A stretch of DNA of 32,880 bases from Prevotella sp. Lineage in GTDB: Bacteria; Bacteroidota; Bacteroidia; Bacteroidales; Bacteroidaceae. How positions within the stretch are numbered: position 1 is the first letter of the stretch; each line of letters starts with the position of its first letter. Location: NCBI GenBank assembly GCA_017615355.1, contig JAGAAJ010000008.1, positions 1 through 32,880 of the forward strand, read 5' to 3'. Positions 26,691 to 32,880 of this stretch are shown in pieces. The position numbers and the translations under genes were made by a program. Under the pieces are notes generated by a model. That model saw only the letters and a list, made by a program, of their open reading frames with translations, did not search any database and was not told the DNA's origin.

Positions 26691-26769
26691 ACAAATCTTG
26701 AGGGACAGAAACCATGATTCAACTATGTATCAAAGTTCCTGTCCCTCGTGATTTTAAAGGGTTTTCCAT
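26691..26769 (-). ncRNA. Candidate short transcript: 16-codon frame plus hairpin
   Basis: Downstream of the orphan promoter on the minus strand lies a tiny frame (26719-26769) encoding MENPLKSRGTGTLIHS, overlapping a 13-bp hairpin with one mismatch (26735-26747 / 26700-26712, core GAGGGACAG). Transcription could run to the mscL terminator, giving roughly 190 bases. This could be a small RNA or the scar of a deleted gene. The 421 bases between mscL and the next gene hold this, two further hairpins and no other gene I can support. Confidence 0.3.
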
Positions 26770-26809
26770 ATTACGACTTTTTTCGTTACGATTTTTTTCG
26801 TAATCGTTG

Positions 26810-26841
26810 CAAAAGTACGAAATATTTCTGAAAGTTCCAAA
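26810..26841 (-). promoter_or_regulatory. Near-consensus orphan promoter
   Basis: On the minus strand: TTTG (26838-26841), exactly 20 bases, TACTTTTG (26810-26817). The predicted start is near 26803. No recognisable gene lies downstream before mscL, which is on the opposite strand. Two tandem 15-bp units (26770s-26805) containing TTTTTTCGT follow at once. Confidence 0.65.
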
Positions 26842-26890
26842 TTACAAGCCGTTTTCTTTTTCTTTCTTGCTTTCCACAACAGGGCATACA

Positions 26891-26927
26891 AACAGCGGGC
26901 GAACCGACTCGCGATTCGCCCGCTGTT
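26891..26927. repeat. Perfect 13-bp hairpin
   Basis: AACAGCGGGCGAA (26891-26903) and TTCGCCCGCTGTT (26915-26927) with an 11-base loop. No T-run follows on either strand, so it is not a standard terminator. Confidence 0.7.
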
Positions 26928-26945
26928 GATATTGATGGTGTGACA

Positions 26946-26977
26946 AACCCAGAAAGTTAGACGCAACTTTCTGGGTT
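26946..26977. repeat. Second perfect 13-bp hairpin
   Basis: AACCCAGAAAGTT (26946-26958) and AACTTTCTGGGTT (26965-26977) with a 6-base loop, 30 bases beyond the stop of the AT-rich lipoprotein gene. It could slow or end that transcript, but lacks a T-run. Confidence 0.7.
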
Positions 26978-27007
26978 CACTTCACTGACCTGTCACCAAT
27001 GTCACCT

Positions 27008-28207
27008 TTAATCTTTTATTTTAAACTGGCAAATATGGTGAGTATACATATCTAATGGATCACTGCTTTCCTCATCTATTGAATAATACTCTATAATACC
27101 ACTATCAGAGCGTCTAACTGGAATGAAGTTTGAGCCATGTTCATTACAAAGCGTTTCTGTGTATATAGGCCAACTTAGCAGTTGATGCCAATTAACTCCT
27201 TTATCACTTACCCAAACATGAAAGCTATTAAAATTAGACACTGCAGGAGAAGGCATCATGCCAATATCATCACATCCATCACCATTTATATCACCTATAT
27301 TGAATAATGAAAAACCGTATCCTTCACCCAAATTAGCCGATTCTATTTTTGAATCTGTAAAGGATAGTTTTAACTCAACATATTCAGCAAACCTTGGGTC
27401 ATCATCACCTATATCAGCTAAATTTACCCATGACTTTTCCAAAATACCATCACCATTGAAATCGCCTACTGTTTCATTATCATGGATACTGTCACCTTGG
27501 AAAACCATAACATTCTTTACAATTTCTTTCTCATTATAATAATCTATATCTCTATTTATTATGATGCTCTCTTTATCATTTGACAATGTACGTTGTGTCC
27601 AGTTACCATACTGGTCTTTATCTCCATCGTCCACTTTATATACCTTTTTACATTCATCATAGCCCGTCATCTCATAATTCAAAACATAAGAAATGAACTC
27701 AGCAGAGGTTATGTCTCCATTTTTATCGTACAAATAATGAAGGACACATCCCTCACCTTCTGGATCGTATTGACATACTCTCTCATCGAATCGATGAGTT
27801 TGGGGGTTGTAATTATAAGTAATATTGACTCCTAATTCTTCAAAATCTGCCGTCACGAACTGACAGTTAAGATTAGAATTTTCATCAATCATAAAATATT
27901 TTAGCCTCAGGTTTTTATTACCTATAACATTCCAGATGGGGCCATGAGGAAGATATTCTACTTTTGAAATGGCATAATTTAAGTCGTAGATTTCTTCTTT
28001 TGTTTCTAGCGTAAATGAAATACTTTTCACAGGTCCATGAACATCAAATACGGAGTCGTATCGCTCCATGAGATTCTCATTGTTGTTATCTCTATAAGTA
28101 TTTTCTTCACTCTTTGCATAATTCAAACTTTTGCTTGTACAAGCTACATTAAAAGTTGCTGATATAAGAAAATACATAATAAACAATAATATCTTCTTCA
28201 TACGCAT
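27008..28207 (-). CDS. AT-rich lipoprotein with FG-GAP-like calcium-binding motifs
   Basis: 399 residues from MRMKKILLFIMYF; lipobox NVAC at about residue 23. The C-terminal half carries two DxNxDG loops, GDFNGDGILEKSWV and GDINGDGCDDIGMM, typical of FG-GAP/VCBS beta-propeller or EF-like calcium loops. The middle is beta-rich, with YDKNGDITSAEF. Function unknown; a surface lipoprotein is likely. The start is set by the promoter: the frame opens at 28282, but TATCTTTG at 28250-28257 lies inside that extension. An ATG two codons later (28201) is equally possible. Base composition is clearly more AT-rich than neighbouring genes (24 of 60 G/C at 27241-27300), hinting at acquisition. Confidence 0.75.
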   Translation of the reverse strand: MRMKKILLFIMYFLISATFNVACTSKSLNYAKSEENTYRDNNNENLMERYDSVFDVHGPVKSISFTLETKEEIYDLNYAISKVEYLPHGPIWNVIGNKNLRLKYFMIDENSNLNCQFVTADFEELGVNITYNYNPQTHRFDERVCQYDPEGEGCVLHYLYDKNGDITSAEFISYVLNYEMTGYDECKKVYKVDDGDKDQYGNWTQRTLSNDKESIIINRDIDYYNEKEIVKNVMVFQGDSIHDNETVGDFNGDGILEKSWVNLADIGDDDPRFAEYVELKLSFTDSKIESANLGEGYGFSLFNIGDINGDGCDDIGMMPSPAVSNFNSFHVWVSDKGVNWHQLLSWPIYTETLCNEHGSNFIPVRRSDSGIIEYYSIDEESSDPLDMYTHHICQFKIKD

Positions 28208-28249
28208 AAAAGTTGTAGTGTCTTTACGGTTTTTTGTTGTTATTCGGGG

Positions 28250-28257
28250 CAAAGATA
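28250..28257 (-). promoter_or_regulatory. -7 promoter element of the AT-rich lipoprotein gene
   Basis: On the minus strand TATCTTTG fits TAnnTTTG and lies about 43 bases before the start codon. No clear -33 TTTG. Confidence 0.5.
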
Positions 28258-28403
28258 CAAAAAGATTTTGAAACCAGCACATTTATGTAGATAATTCTTC
28301 ATCTATGCACCACAAACTCTGAAGAAGCTTGAACTATTTTGCATGAAGCTTTGGACAAAACGGGAGTAAACAAATCTGACTAATATAGATTTTTCGCATT
28401 TAA

Positions 28404-28487
28404 GGTTGTCACGTTGTCACAATGCCGATGTATAAAGGCCGTACAACCTATTTGAGGTTGTCATAGGTTGACACAAGGTTGTCACAC
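28404..28487. repeat. GGTTGTCAC iteron-like repeats
   Basis: GGTTG motifs begin at 28404, 28456, 28466 and 28477, with a further CGTTGTCAC at 28412, most followed by TCA or ACA. The last three are spaced 10 and 11 bp, one helical turn. An ACAACCT in inverse orientation is at 28443-28449. The 863 bases from 28208 to 29070 hold only such repeats, the two promoters and no gene I can support. Confidence 0.5.
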
Positions 28488-28594
28488 ATTTGCTGGCACA
28501 CTTCAAGCGGCTGCAAAATGTCATAAGGGAGCCTCCTGACGATTCTAAAGCATTGACTTAGCATTGAATCTCTCGAGAATTTGAAGCTCAAGAG

Positions 28595-28678
28595 CCTCCT
28601 CAGCAAAATAAACTGGCTCCTCAGCAGAATAAACAGCCTCCTCAGCAGAAAAAAGAGTCTCCTTAGAGTCATAAAACT
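28595..28678. repeat. 21-bp tandem repeats (CCTCCTCAGCARAATAAA type)
   Basis: Units at 28595-28615, 28616-28636, 28637-28657 and a decayed one at 28658-28678. On the plus strand they encode PPQQN-type heptads (PPQQNKL, APQQNKQ, PPQQKKE), the same pattern as at 15909-15950. No start or continuing frame supports a gene. Confidence 0.75.
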
Positions 28679-28712
28679 CAGCAATGGGAGTGATGTTATT
28701 TTGGGCAAAAAC

Positions 28713-28742
28713 ATGAAGGATTATGAAGAATTATGAAGGTTC
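28713..28742. repeat. 10-bp tandem repeat ATGAAGGATT
   Basis: Three consecutive units ATGAAGGATT, ATGAAGAATT and ATGAAGGTTC; further ATGAAGG copies lie near 28797. Confidence 0.6.
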
Positions 28743-28872
28743 AATTTTAAAAAATCGTTCATAATTACCTGAAAGCCAATATGATAATTAAAAAATATGA
28801 AGGATGAAGGTATAAAATATAAATCTGAATTTAAAAATTGAATGTGAATCAACAAAAGAGCCTATAAAAAAA

Positions 28873-28918
28873 CTGAACACAAAGGCACATCTTTGTGTCT
28901 TCGTGTCTTTGTGTTCAG
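28873..28918. repeat. 12-bp inverted repeat with 8-bp tandem units
   Basis: CTGAACACAAAG (28873-28884) pairs with CTTTGTGTTCAG (28907-28918). The right side is three 8-bp units, CTTTGTGT, CTTCGTGT and CTTTGTGT, so the left arm could also pair with the first unit, giving alternative hairpins. It lies about 70 bases upstream of the SulP promoter. Confidence 0.65.
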
Positions 28919-28990
28919 TAATAACTTCAGAAACTTAAATGAAAATAAATCAATGAATCGGCATATATTTGCAAAAACTATGCAAAAATG

Positions 28991-29022
28991 TTTGTGTGTG
29001 CGCAAACAATGCAGTAATTTTG
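28991..29022 (+). promoter_or_regulatory. Consensus promoter of the SulP gene
   Basis: TTTG (28991-28994), 20 bases, TAATTTTG (29015-29022). The start codon follows 48 bases later. Confidence 0.75.
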
Positions 29023-29070
29023 CAAATAATTTGCGAGAACAGGATAATTTTCAATAGGTATTATAAAGTA

Positions 29071-30750
29071 ATGAGAGCTTTAGACTTCAGGCCGAAGATG
29101 GTTTCGGCCATTAAAAACTACAACAGACAGACGCTGACGGCCGACCTTCTAGCAGGCGTCATTGTGGGCATCGTAGCCCTGCCTCTGGCCATCGCCTTCG
29201 GCATCGCCAGCGGCGTCAGCCCTGAGAAGGGCATCATCACCGCCATCGTGGCAGGCCTGGCCATCAGCGCCTTCGGTGGCTCGAAGGTACAGATTGGAGG
29301 CCCCACAGGTGCATTCATCGTTATTGTTTCAGGCATCATCGGCCAATATGGCATCGAGGGCCTCACCATCGCCACCTTGATGGCAGGCGTCTTCCTCATC
29401 GGCTTCGGCCTGCTGCATCTGGGCACTATCATCAAGTACATCCCCTACCCCATCATCGTGGGTTTCACCAGCGGTATCGCCGTTACCATCTTCACTACGC
29501 AGGTGAAAGACCTGCTGGGAATGCAGATGGACAGCGTGCCAAGTGATTTCATCGAGCGCTGGGGTGCCTATTTCCAGAACCTGACGAACATCGACCCGTG
29601 GAGTGCCGCCATCGGATTGGCCAGCGTGGCCATCATCGCTGTCTCGCCGAAAGTGAGCAAGAAGGTGCCCGGCTCGCTGATTGCCATCATCGTAATGACG
29701 GTAGTGGCCCTGCTGCTGAAGGAATATGCCAGCGTGACGTCGATTGAGACCATCGGCGACCGCTTCAGCATCAAGTCGCAGATGCCGCGTATGACGATGC
29801 CCGCCCTCTCGTGGGAACAGATCAAGGCGCTGGTGGCTCCGGCATTGACCATCGCCGTGCTGGGTGCTATTGAGAGCCTGCTGTCGGCTACGGTTGCCGA
29901 CGGTGTCATCGGCGACCATCACAACTCTAACACGGAGCTCGTCGGTCAGGGTGTGGCCAATATCCTGTCGCCTATCTTCGGCGGCATCCCTGCCACAGGA
30001 GCCATCGCCCGCACGATGACGAACATCAACAACGGCGGACGCACGCCTATTGCCGGCATCATCCACGCCATCGTGCTGCTGCTCATCTTCCTCTTCCTGA
30101 TGCCCTTGGCACAGTATATCCCAATGGCCTGTCTGGCAGGTGTACTCGTGGTGGTGGCCTATGGCATGAGCGGTTGGCGTTCGTTCCGTGCCCTGCTGCG
30201 CAATCCGAAGAGCGACATCACCGTGCTGGTGCTGACATTCCTGCTCACCATCATCTTCGACCTCACCGTAGCCATCGAGGTGGGCCTCATCTGCGCCTGT
30301 CTGCTCTTTATGCGCCGTATGAGTGAGACGACCGACGTGCGTGCCGTTTACGACGAGATCGACCTGAATGAAGATGCCGACATGCAGGCCGGCAACCTCG
30401 AGCACCTCACCATTCCGAAGGGCGTGGAGGTGTACGAGATCAACGGCCCCTATTTCTTCGGCGCCGGCAACCGCTTCGAGGACATCATGGCACGCTACGG
30501 CGGACATCCCCAGGTACGTATCATCCGTATGCGTAAGGTGCCGTTCATCGACTCCACAGGCCTGCACAATCTGGAGAACATGTGCCGCATGAGCCAGCGC
30601 GAAGGCATCACCGTCGTGCTCTCCGGCGTCAACGAAAAAGTAGAAGCCGTGCTCAATCGCAACGGCTTCCAGGAACTCTTAGGTAAGGAAAATATCTGCA
30701 ATCACATCGACTTGGCCTTGGCCCGCTCACGTGAGCTGACGAAGGCATAG
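29071..30750 (+). CDS. SulP-family anion transporter with STAS domain
   Basis: Inner-membrane transporter for sulfate, bicarbonate or a related anion; 559 residues. The transmembrane core (about 20-420) has SulP marks: LTADLLAGVIVGIVALPLAIAFG, GGPTGAFIVIV, GFTSGIAVTIF, and GGIPATGAIARTMTNINNGG in the second half. A C-terminal STAS domain (about 445-555) contains FIDSTGLHNLENM, the usual nucleotide-binding and phosphorylatable loop. The ATG at 29071 is preferred because the longer frame starts upstream of the promoter. No fused carbonic anhydrase or neighbouring sulfate genes. The last 49 bases overlap the convergent MFS gene. Confidence 0.9.
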   Translation: MRALDFRPKMVSAIKNYNRQTLTADLLAGVIVGIVALPLAIAFGIASGVSPEKGIITAIVAGLAISAFGGSKVQIGGPTGAFIVIVSGIIGQYGIEGLTIATLMAGVFLIGFGLLHLGTIIKYIPYPIIVGFTSGIAVTIFTTQVKDLLGMQMDSVPSDFIERWGAYFQNLTNIDPWSAAIGLASVAIIAVSPKVSKKVPGSLIAIIVMTVVALLLKEYASVTSIETIGDRFSIKSQMPRMTMPALSWEQIKALVAPALTIAVLGAIESLLSATVADGVIGDHHNSNTELVGQGVANILSPIFGGIPATGAIARTMTNINNGGRTPIAGIIHAIVLLLIFLFLMPLAQYIPMACLAGVLVVVAYGMSGWRSFRALLRNPKSDITVLVLTFLLTIIFDLTVAIEVGLICACLLFMRRMSETTDVRAVYDEIDLNEDADMQAGNLEHLTIPKGVEVYEINGPYFFGAGNRFEDIMARYGGHPQVRIIRMRKVPFIDSTGLHNLENMCRMSQREGITVVLSGVNEKVEAVLNRNGFQELLGKENICNHIDLALARSRELTKA

Positions 30751-31931
30751 GCCAATACGACGGCAAAGCCTGCCAAAGGAATGACAAACGGCAGGAAGGG
30801 ATTGGTATGGTCAGCCATCCATCCCATCAGCAAGAAGCCGCAACCACCAATGGGCGTCATCATCAACAGCGATGAGGCGCTCTTTTTCTTGTTTCCCAAT
30901 CCCTGAACGGAAAGCGAGAAGATGGTGGGGAACATGATGGCCTCGAAGAGATAGTTGGCTATCAGCGCCACCAACGACACGGTGCCCAGATTGAGCATCG
31001 TCAGCACCATACAGGCCACGGTACCGACTGCGCAGTAAAAGAGCATCCGCTCGGCCTCTATGCGGCGCATAATCCAGCTGCCCAGGAAACGGCCTACCAT
31101 GAAGATGACAAGGGCGAGCGACACAAACCGCGAGGCATCAAGCTTCGACATCCAACCCGTGCCTGTAACGAAGTTCACGAAATAACTGTTGATGCTGATC
31201 TCAGCCACCTCGTAGCTCAGCAGGGCCAGGAGGCCGAACACAAACCAGCGGTCATGGAATAAAGAGGTGAGAGGTAAGAGGTGAGAGGTGTGAGATGTGC
31301 TTGGCTGGTATTCTCTCACCTCACACTCCTCACCTCTCACTTCTGGCAGCTCCACCTTTGTAAACACTAGCGCAATCAACAGCACCATCCCACCCATGAT
31401 GGCGTAGGGAACAGACACGTCGGCTCCGCCTTTCTCATCGCTGAAGAGGAAGCTGCCCACCAACAGCGTAGCCATGAAGCAGCCCATGCCGTTGAAGGTC
31501 TGCGAGAGGTTCAGTCGGCTGCTGGCCGTCTCCTTGTCGCCAAGCTCCGTCACGTAGGGATTGGCCGCCGTCTCAAGGAACGTCAGGCCGCAACCGATGA
31601 CAAACAACGCCGCGAGGAAGGCTGCAAACGTGTTGCCGGGAATGAACGCCAACGCACCCAGACCGAACAATGCCAAGCCGAAGACCACGCCGCGACGGTA
31701 GCCATAGCGGGTGATGAACATTCCTGCCGGTATGGCCATGAGGAAATAGCCCAGATAGGTCGTCACCTGAATCAGCGACGACTGCGTGATGGAGATGTGC
31801 AGCTCGTCCTGAAAGTGCTTGTTCAGCACGTCGAGAATGGCACGGGCAAAACCCCATAGGAAGAATAGCGTGGTGATGAGCACGAAGGGTACCACGTATC
31901 GTTTTTCGGTCAGCTTGTGTCGGTTTTTCAT
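30702..31931 (-). CDS. MFS transporter, FucP-like sugar:proton symporter
   Basis: 409 residues, about 12 membrane segments, FHS/FucP family. Typical: YVVPFVLITTLFFLWGFARAILDVLNKHFQ in segment 1, QSSLIQVTTYLGYFLMAIPAGMF, FLETAANPYVTELGDKE, NLSQTFNGMG, and NYLFEAIMFPTIFSLSVQGLG in the second half. The substrate could be fucose, glucose/galactose or another hexose; no sugar gene adjoins. The central cytoplasmic loop (about residues 197-223, VRGEECEVREYQPSTSHTSH and on) is encoded by heptamer repeats. The C-terminal tail is encoded in DNA that also encodes the end of SulP on the other strand. Start at MKNRHKLTEKRY; no promoter of its own is evident. Confidence 0.88.
   Translation of the reverse strand: MKNRHKLTEKRYVVPFVLITTLFFLWGFARAILDVLNKHFQDELHISITQSSLIQVTTYLGYFLMAIPAGMFITRYGYRRGVVFGLALFGLGALAFIPGNTFAAFLAALFVIGCGLTFLETAANPYVTELGDKETASSRLNLSQTFNGMGCFMATLLVGSFLFSDEKGGADVSVPYAIMGGMVLLIALVFTKVELPEVRGEECEVREYQPSTSHTSHLLPLTSLFHDRWFVFGLLALLSYEVAEISINSYFVNFVTGTGWMSKLDASRFVSLALVIFMVGRFLGSWIMRRIEAERMLFYCAVGTVACMVLTMLNLGTVSLVALIANYLFEAIMFPTIFSLSVQGLGNKKKSASSLLMMTPIGGCGFLLMGWMADHTNPFLPFVIPLAGFAVVLAYAFVSSRERAKAKSM
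31264..31340. repeat. Heptanucleotide tracts inside the FucP-like gene, inverted pair
   Basis: Five units of GAGGTGA type (31264-31298: GAGGTGA, GAGGTAA, GAGGTGA, GAGGTGT, GAGATGT) and four units of CTCTCAC type (31313-31340), roughly inverse complements, in one reading frame of the gene and located in its central loop. Confidence 0.8.
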
Positions 31932-31949
31932 AGTGCGGCTAATAGGTTG

Positions 31950-31997
31950 GGGTAAAACGAAAAGAATCGCACACGGAGTCAACTCCCTATGCGATTC
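31950..31997 (-). terminator. Terminator of the rpmB-rpmG-DUF4295 operon
   Basis: On the minus strand GAATCGCA (31990-31997) pairs with TGCGATTC (31964-31971); an inner GGAGT/ACTCC pair extends the structure. TTTTCGTTTT follows. It lies 27 bases beyond the DUF4295 stop. Confidence 0.85.
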
Positions 31998-32024
31998 CTA
32001 TTTATTAGTGGTTGAAAATAGTCA

Positions 32025-32183
32025 TTAGTTCTTGAAGAAGTCCTTCACGGCTTCATTCGGAACCATCTGCTCGTCGAAGATGTATGCACCCGTCTTCGGG
32101 CTGCGCACCATCTTGATAACCTTAGAGTAAGCGCGACCGTCCTTCGAGCCTTCGTGGAGGGTAGCAACGGTTTTCTTTGCCAT
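32025..32183 (-). CDS. DUF4295 small basic protein
   Basis: 52 residues: MAKKTVATLHEGSKDGRAYS, then VIKMVRSPKTGAYIFDEQMV and PNEAVKDFFKN. This is the DUF4295 family, restricted to Bacteroidota and regularly encoded right after rpmG; its function is unknown, but the placement and basic character suggest a ribosome-associated protein. It starts 18 bases after the rpmG stop and is the last gene before the operon terminator. Confidence 0.93.
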   Translation of the reverse strand: MAKKTVATLHEGSKDGRAYSKVIKMVRSPKTGAYIFDEQMVPNEAVKDFFKN

Positions 32184-32201
32184 AGTACTTTAGCCTTTCT
32201 C

Positions 32202-32393
32202 TTACTTAATCTCCTTGTGAAGAGTCATCTTCTTCAGGATGGGGTTATACTTCATCAGCTCCATGCGCTCCGGCGTGTTCTTACGATTCTTCGTCGTAAT
32301 GTAACGGCTGGTGCCAGGGAGACCACTGTTCTTCATCTCTGTGCACTCGAGTACGACCTGTACGCGGTTGCCCTTTGCTTTCTTGCTTGCCAT
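32202..32393 (-). CDS. rpmG: 50S ribosomal protein L33
   Basis: 63 residues: [20 protein letters not shown], then [20 protein letters not shown], the conserved L33 core. Only one cysteine is present, so this is the zinc-independent form. Six bases separate it from rpmB upstream. Confidence 0.97.
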   Translation of the reverse strand: MASKKAKGNRVQVVLECTEMKNSGLPGTSRYITTKNRKNTPERMELMKYNPILKKMTLHKEIK

Positions 32394-32399
32394 GATTGA

Positions 32400-32663
32400 T
32401 TAGTCTCCTATTACTTTAATATCCTTCCAATCGACGAAGCCCTTGGCAACAGCCTGCTTCAGAGCGGCATCGAGACCTACCTTATTGATCAAACGGAGGC
32501 CAGCGGCGCTGATCCTCAACTGAATCCAGCAGTCCTCCTCTACATAGAAGAACTTCTTGCTGAACAGGTTTACGTCAAAGCTGCGCTTGGTGCGGTGCTT
32601 TGAGTGGGACACGTTATTACCAATTTGTGCCGTCTTTCCTGTGATTTGACAAACTTTCGACAT
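32400..32663 (-). CDS. rpmB: 50S ribosomal protein L28
   Basis: 87 residues: [20 protein letters not shown] with the conserved [15 protein letters not shown], and [20 protein letters not shown] at the C-terminal half. First gene of the rpmB-rpmG-DUF4295 operon, with the promoter about 55 bases upstream. Confidence 0.97.
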   Translation of the reverse strand: MSKVCQITGKTAQIGNNVSHSKHRTKRSFDVNLFSKKFFYVEEDCWIQLRISAAGLRLINKVGLDAALKQAVAKGFVDWKDIKVIGD

Positions 32664-32717
32664 TTCTATCTACTCTTTAAATGTGTACTTTTTTAGTAAC
32701 TTACTCCAAACAGGGTG

Positions 32718-32725
32718 CAAAGGTA
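32718..32725 (-). promoter_or_regulatory. -7 promoter element of rpmB operon
   Basis: On the minus strand TACCTTTG fits TAnnTTTG. The region where -33 should lie is the heptamer tract, which offers only TTTC-like matches. Confidence 0.6.
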
Positions 32726-32731
32726 CAAAAA

Positions 32732-32759
32732 AGTTGAAAGTTGAAAGTTGAAAGTTTTT
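32732..32759. repeat. Heptanucleotide tract upstream of rpmB
   Basis: AGTTGAA three times and AGTTTTT, in perfect 7-bp register, positioned across the expected -33 region of the rpmB promoter and about 30 bases beyond the cinA stop. Confidence 0.85.
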
Positions 32760-32787
32760 GCTTGTGATTATATTTTTTTAACTTTCA

Positions 32788-32880
32788 CTACTCTTCCTTC
32801 AGCCCTTCTTCGGCTTTCAAAAAGTCACGAAGCATCTGCATGGCCTTGGTGGTGGCAATCGTCAGGTTGATGTCGCGCCC
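32788..32880 (-). CDS. cinA: C-terminal end of a CinA-like protein (cut by window edge)
   Basis: Thirty codons ending in a TAG: GRDINLTIATTKAMQMLRDF followed by LKAEEGLKEE. The pattern R-x-x-N-x-x-x-A-T-x-x-A-x-x-M-L fits the last helix of CinA (competence/damage-inducible protein, nicotinamide-nucleotide amidohydrolase domain), and cinA next to rpmB is a usual Bacteroidota arrangement. Too short to be certain. Confidence 0.6.
   Translation of the reverse strand, partial: GRDINLTIATTKAMQMLRDFLKAEEGLKEE

Noticed and set aside
26754-26966. 70-codon minus-strand frame upstream of the orphan promoter
   Set aside because: It runs through both hairpins and the promoter itself, which marks it as non-coding.
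28448-28714. 88-codon minus-strand frame with LLRRLFxLL heptads
   Set aside because: The heptads are just the 21-bp repeats read on the complement; no other support.
29329-30567. 412-codon open frame antisense to the SulP gene
   Set aside because: His/Asp/Gln-rich translation typical of reading the complement of a membrane-protein gene; SulP motifs are unambiguous.

Overview
The window looks like chromosome from a Bacteroidota species, most likely Prevotella or a close relative. The reasons are: gene starts lack Shine-Dalgarno sequences; promoters fit the Bacteroidetes pattern TTTG-N20-TAnnTTTG; the order cinA-rpmB-rpmG-DUF4295 is present; there is a NUDIX-type arabinose regulator, a BACON-domain protein, and a C10 protease ending in a YDLQGRRV...GLYIVNGKKV tail. 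I see no transposase, tRNA, rRNA or CRISPR array.

Layout. 1-6909 (minus) is an L-arabinose operon transcribed galM, MFS porter, sodium symporter, NUDIX regulator, araD, araA; araA runs off the left edge. 7067-10222 (plus) is fur-purA-hisS. 10259-13897 (minus) is an M16 protease gene followed by a small lipoprotein gene. 14036-15622 (plus) is a ribulokinase-like FGGY kinase, the missing arabinose step, with its own strong promoter. 15623-16404 has no convincing gene but holds a 405-bp nested inverted-repeat element. 16405-17375 encodes a membrane protein and a winged-helix regulator. 17472-21538 encodes two translationally coupled secreted proteins. 21681-24732 encodes a C10 (streptopain-like) protease and a 53-residue peptide. 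Then come gapA (minus), mscL (plus), a 420-bp gap with an orphan promoter and hairpins, an AT-rich lipoprotein gene (minus), a repeat-filled gap of about 860 bp, a SulP anion transporter (plus), a FucP-like MFS porter (minus, overlapping SulP tail to tail), and the rpmB-rpmG-DUF4295 operon (minus), with the end of cinA at the right edge.

How the genes fit together. Arabinose would enter through the SSS and/or MFS porter and be mutarotated by GalM. It would then be isomerised by AraA, phosphorylated by the kinase at 14 kb and epimerised by AraD, with the NUDIX protein sensing the sugar.

The most unusual signals are in the non-coding DNA. (1) Tandem heptanucleotide tracts of differing sequence but the same 7-bp period occur at eight places; they fill several intra-operon spacers and sit in frame inside hisS and the FucP-like gene. 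(2) A 405-bp element has ~105-bp inverted arms and eight AGTGATGG octamers. (3) A 21-bp repeat encoding a PPQQ heptad is shared by two gaps 12.6 kb apart. (4) A near-consensus promoter faces a hairpin region with no recognisable gene. (5) The C10 protease gene has a mosaic base composition and is followed by an unexplained small peptide gene.
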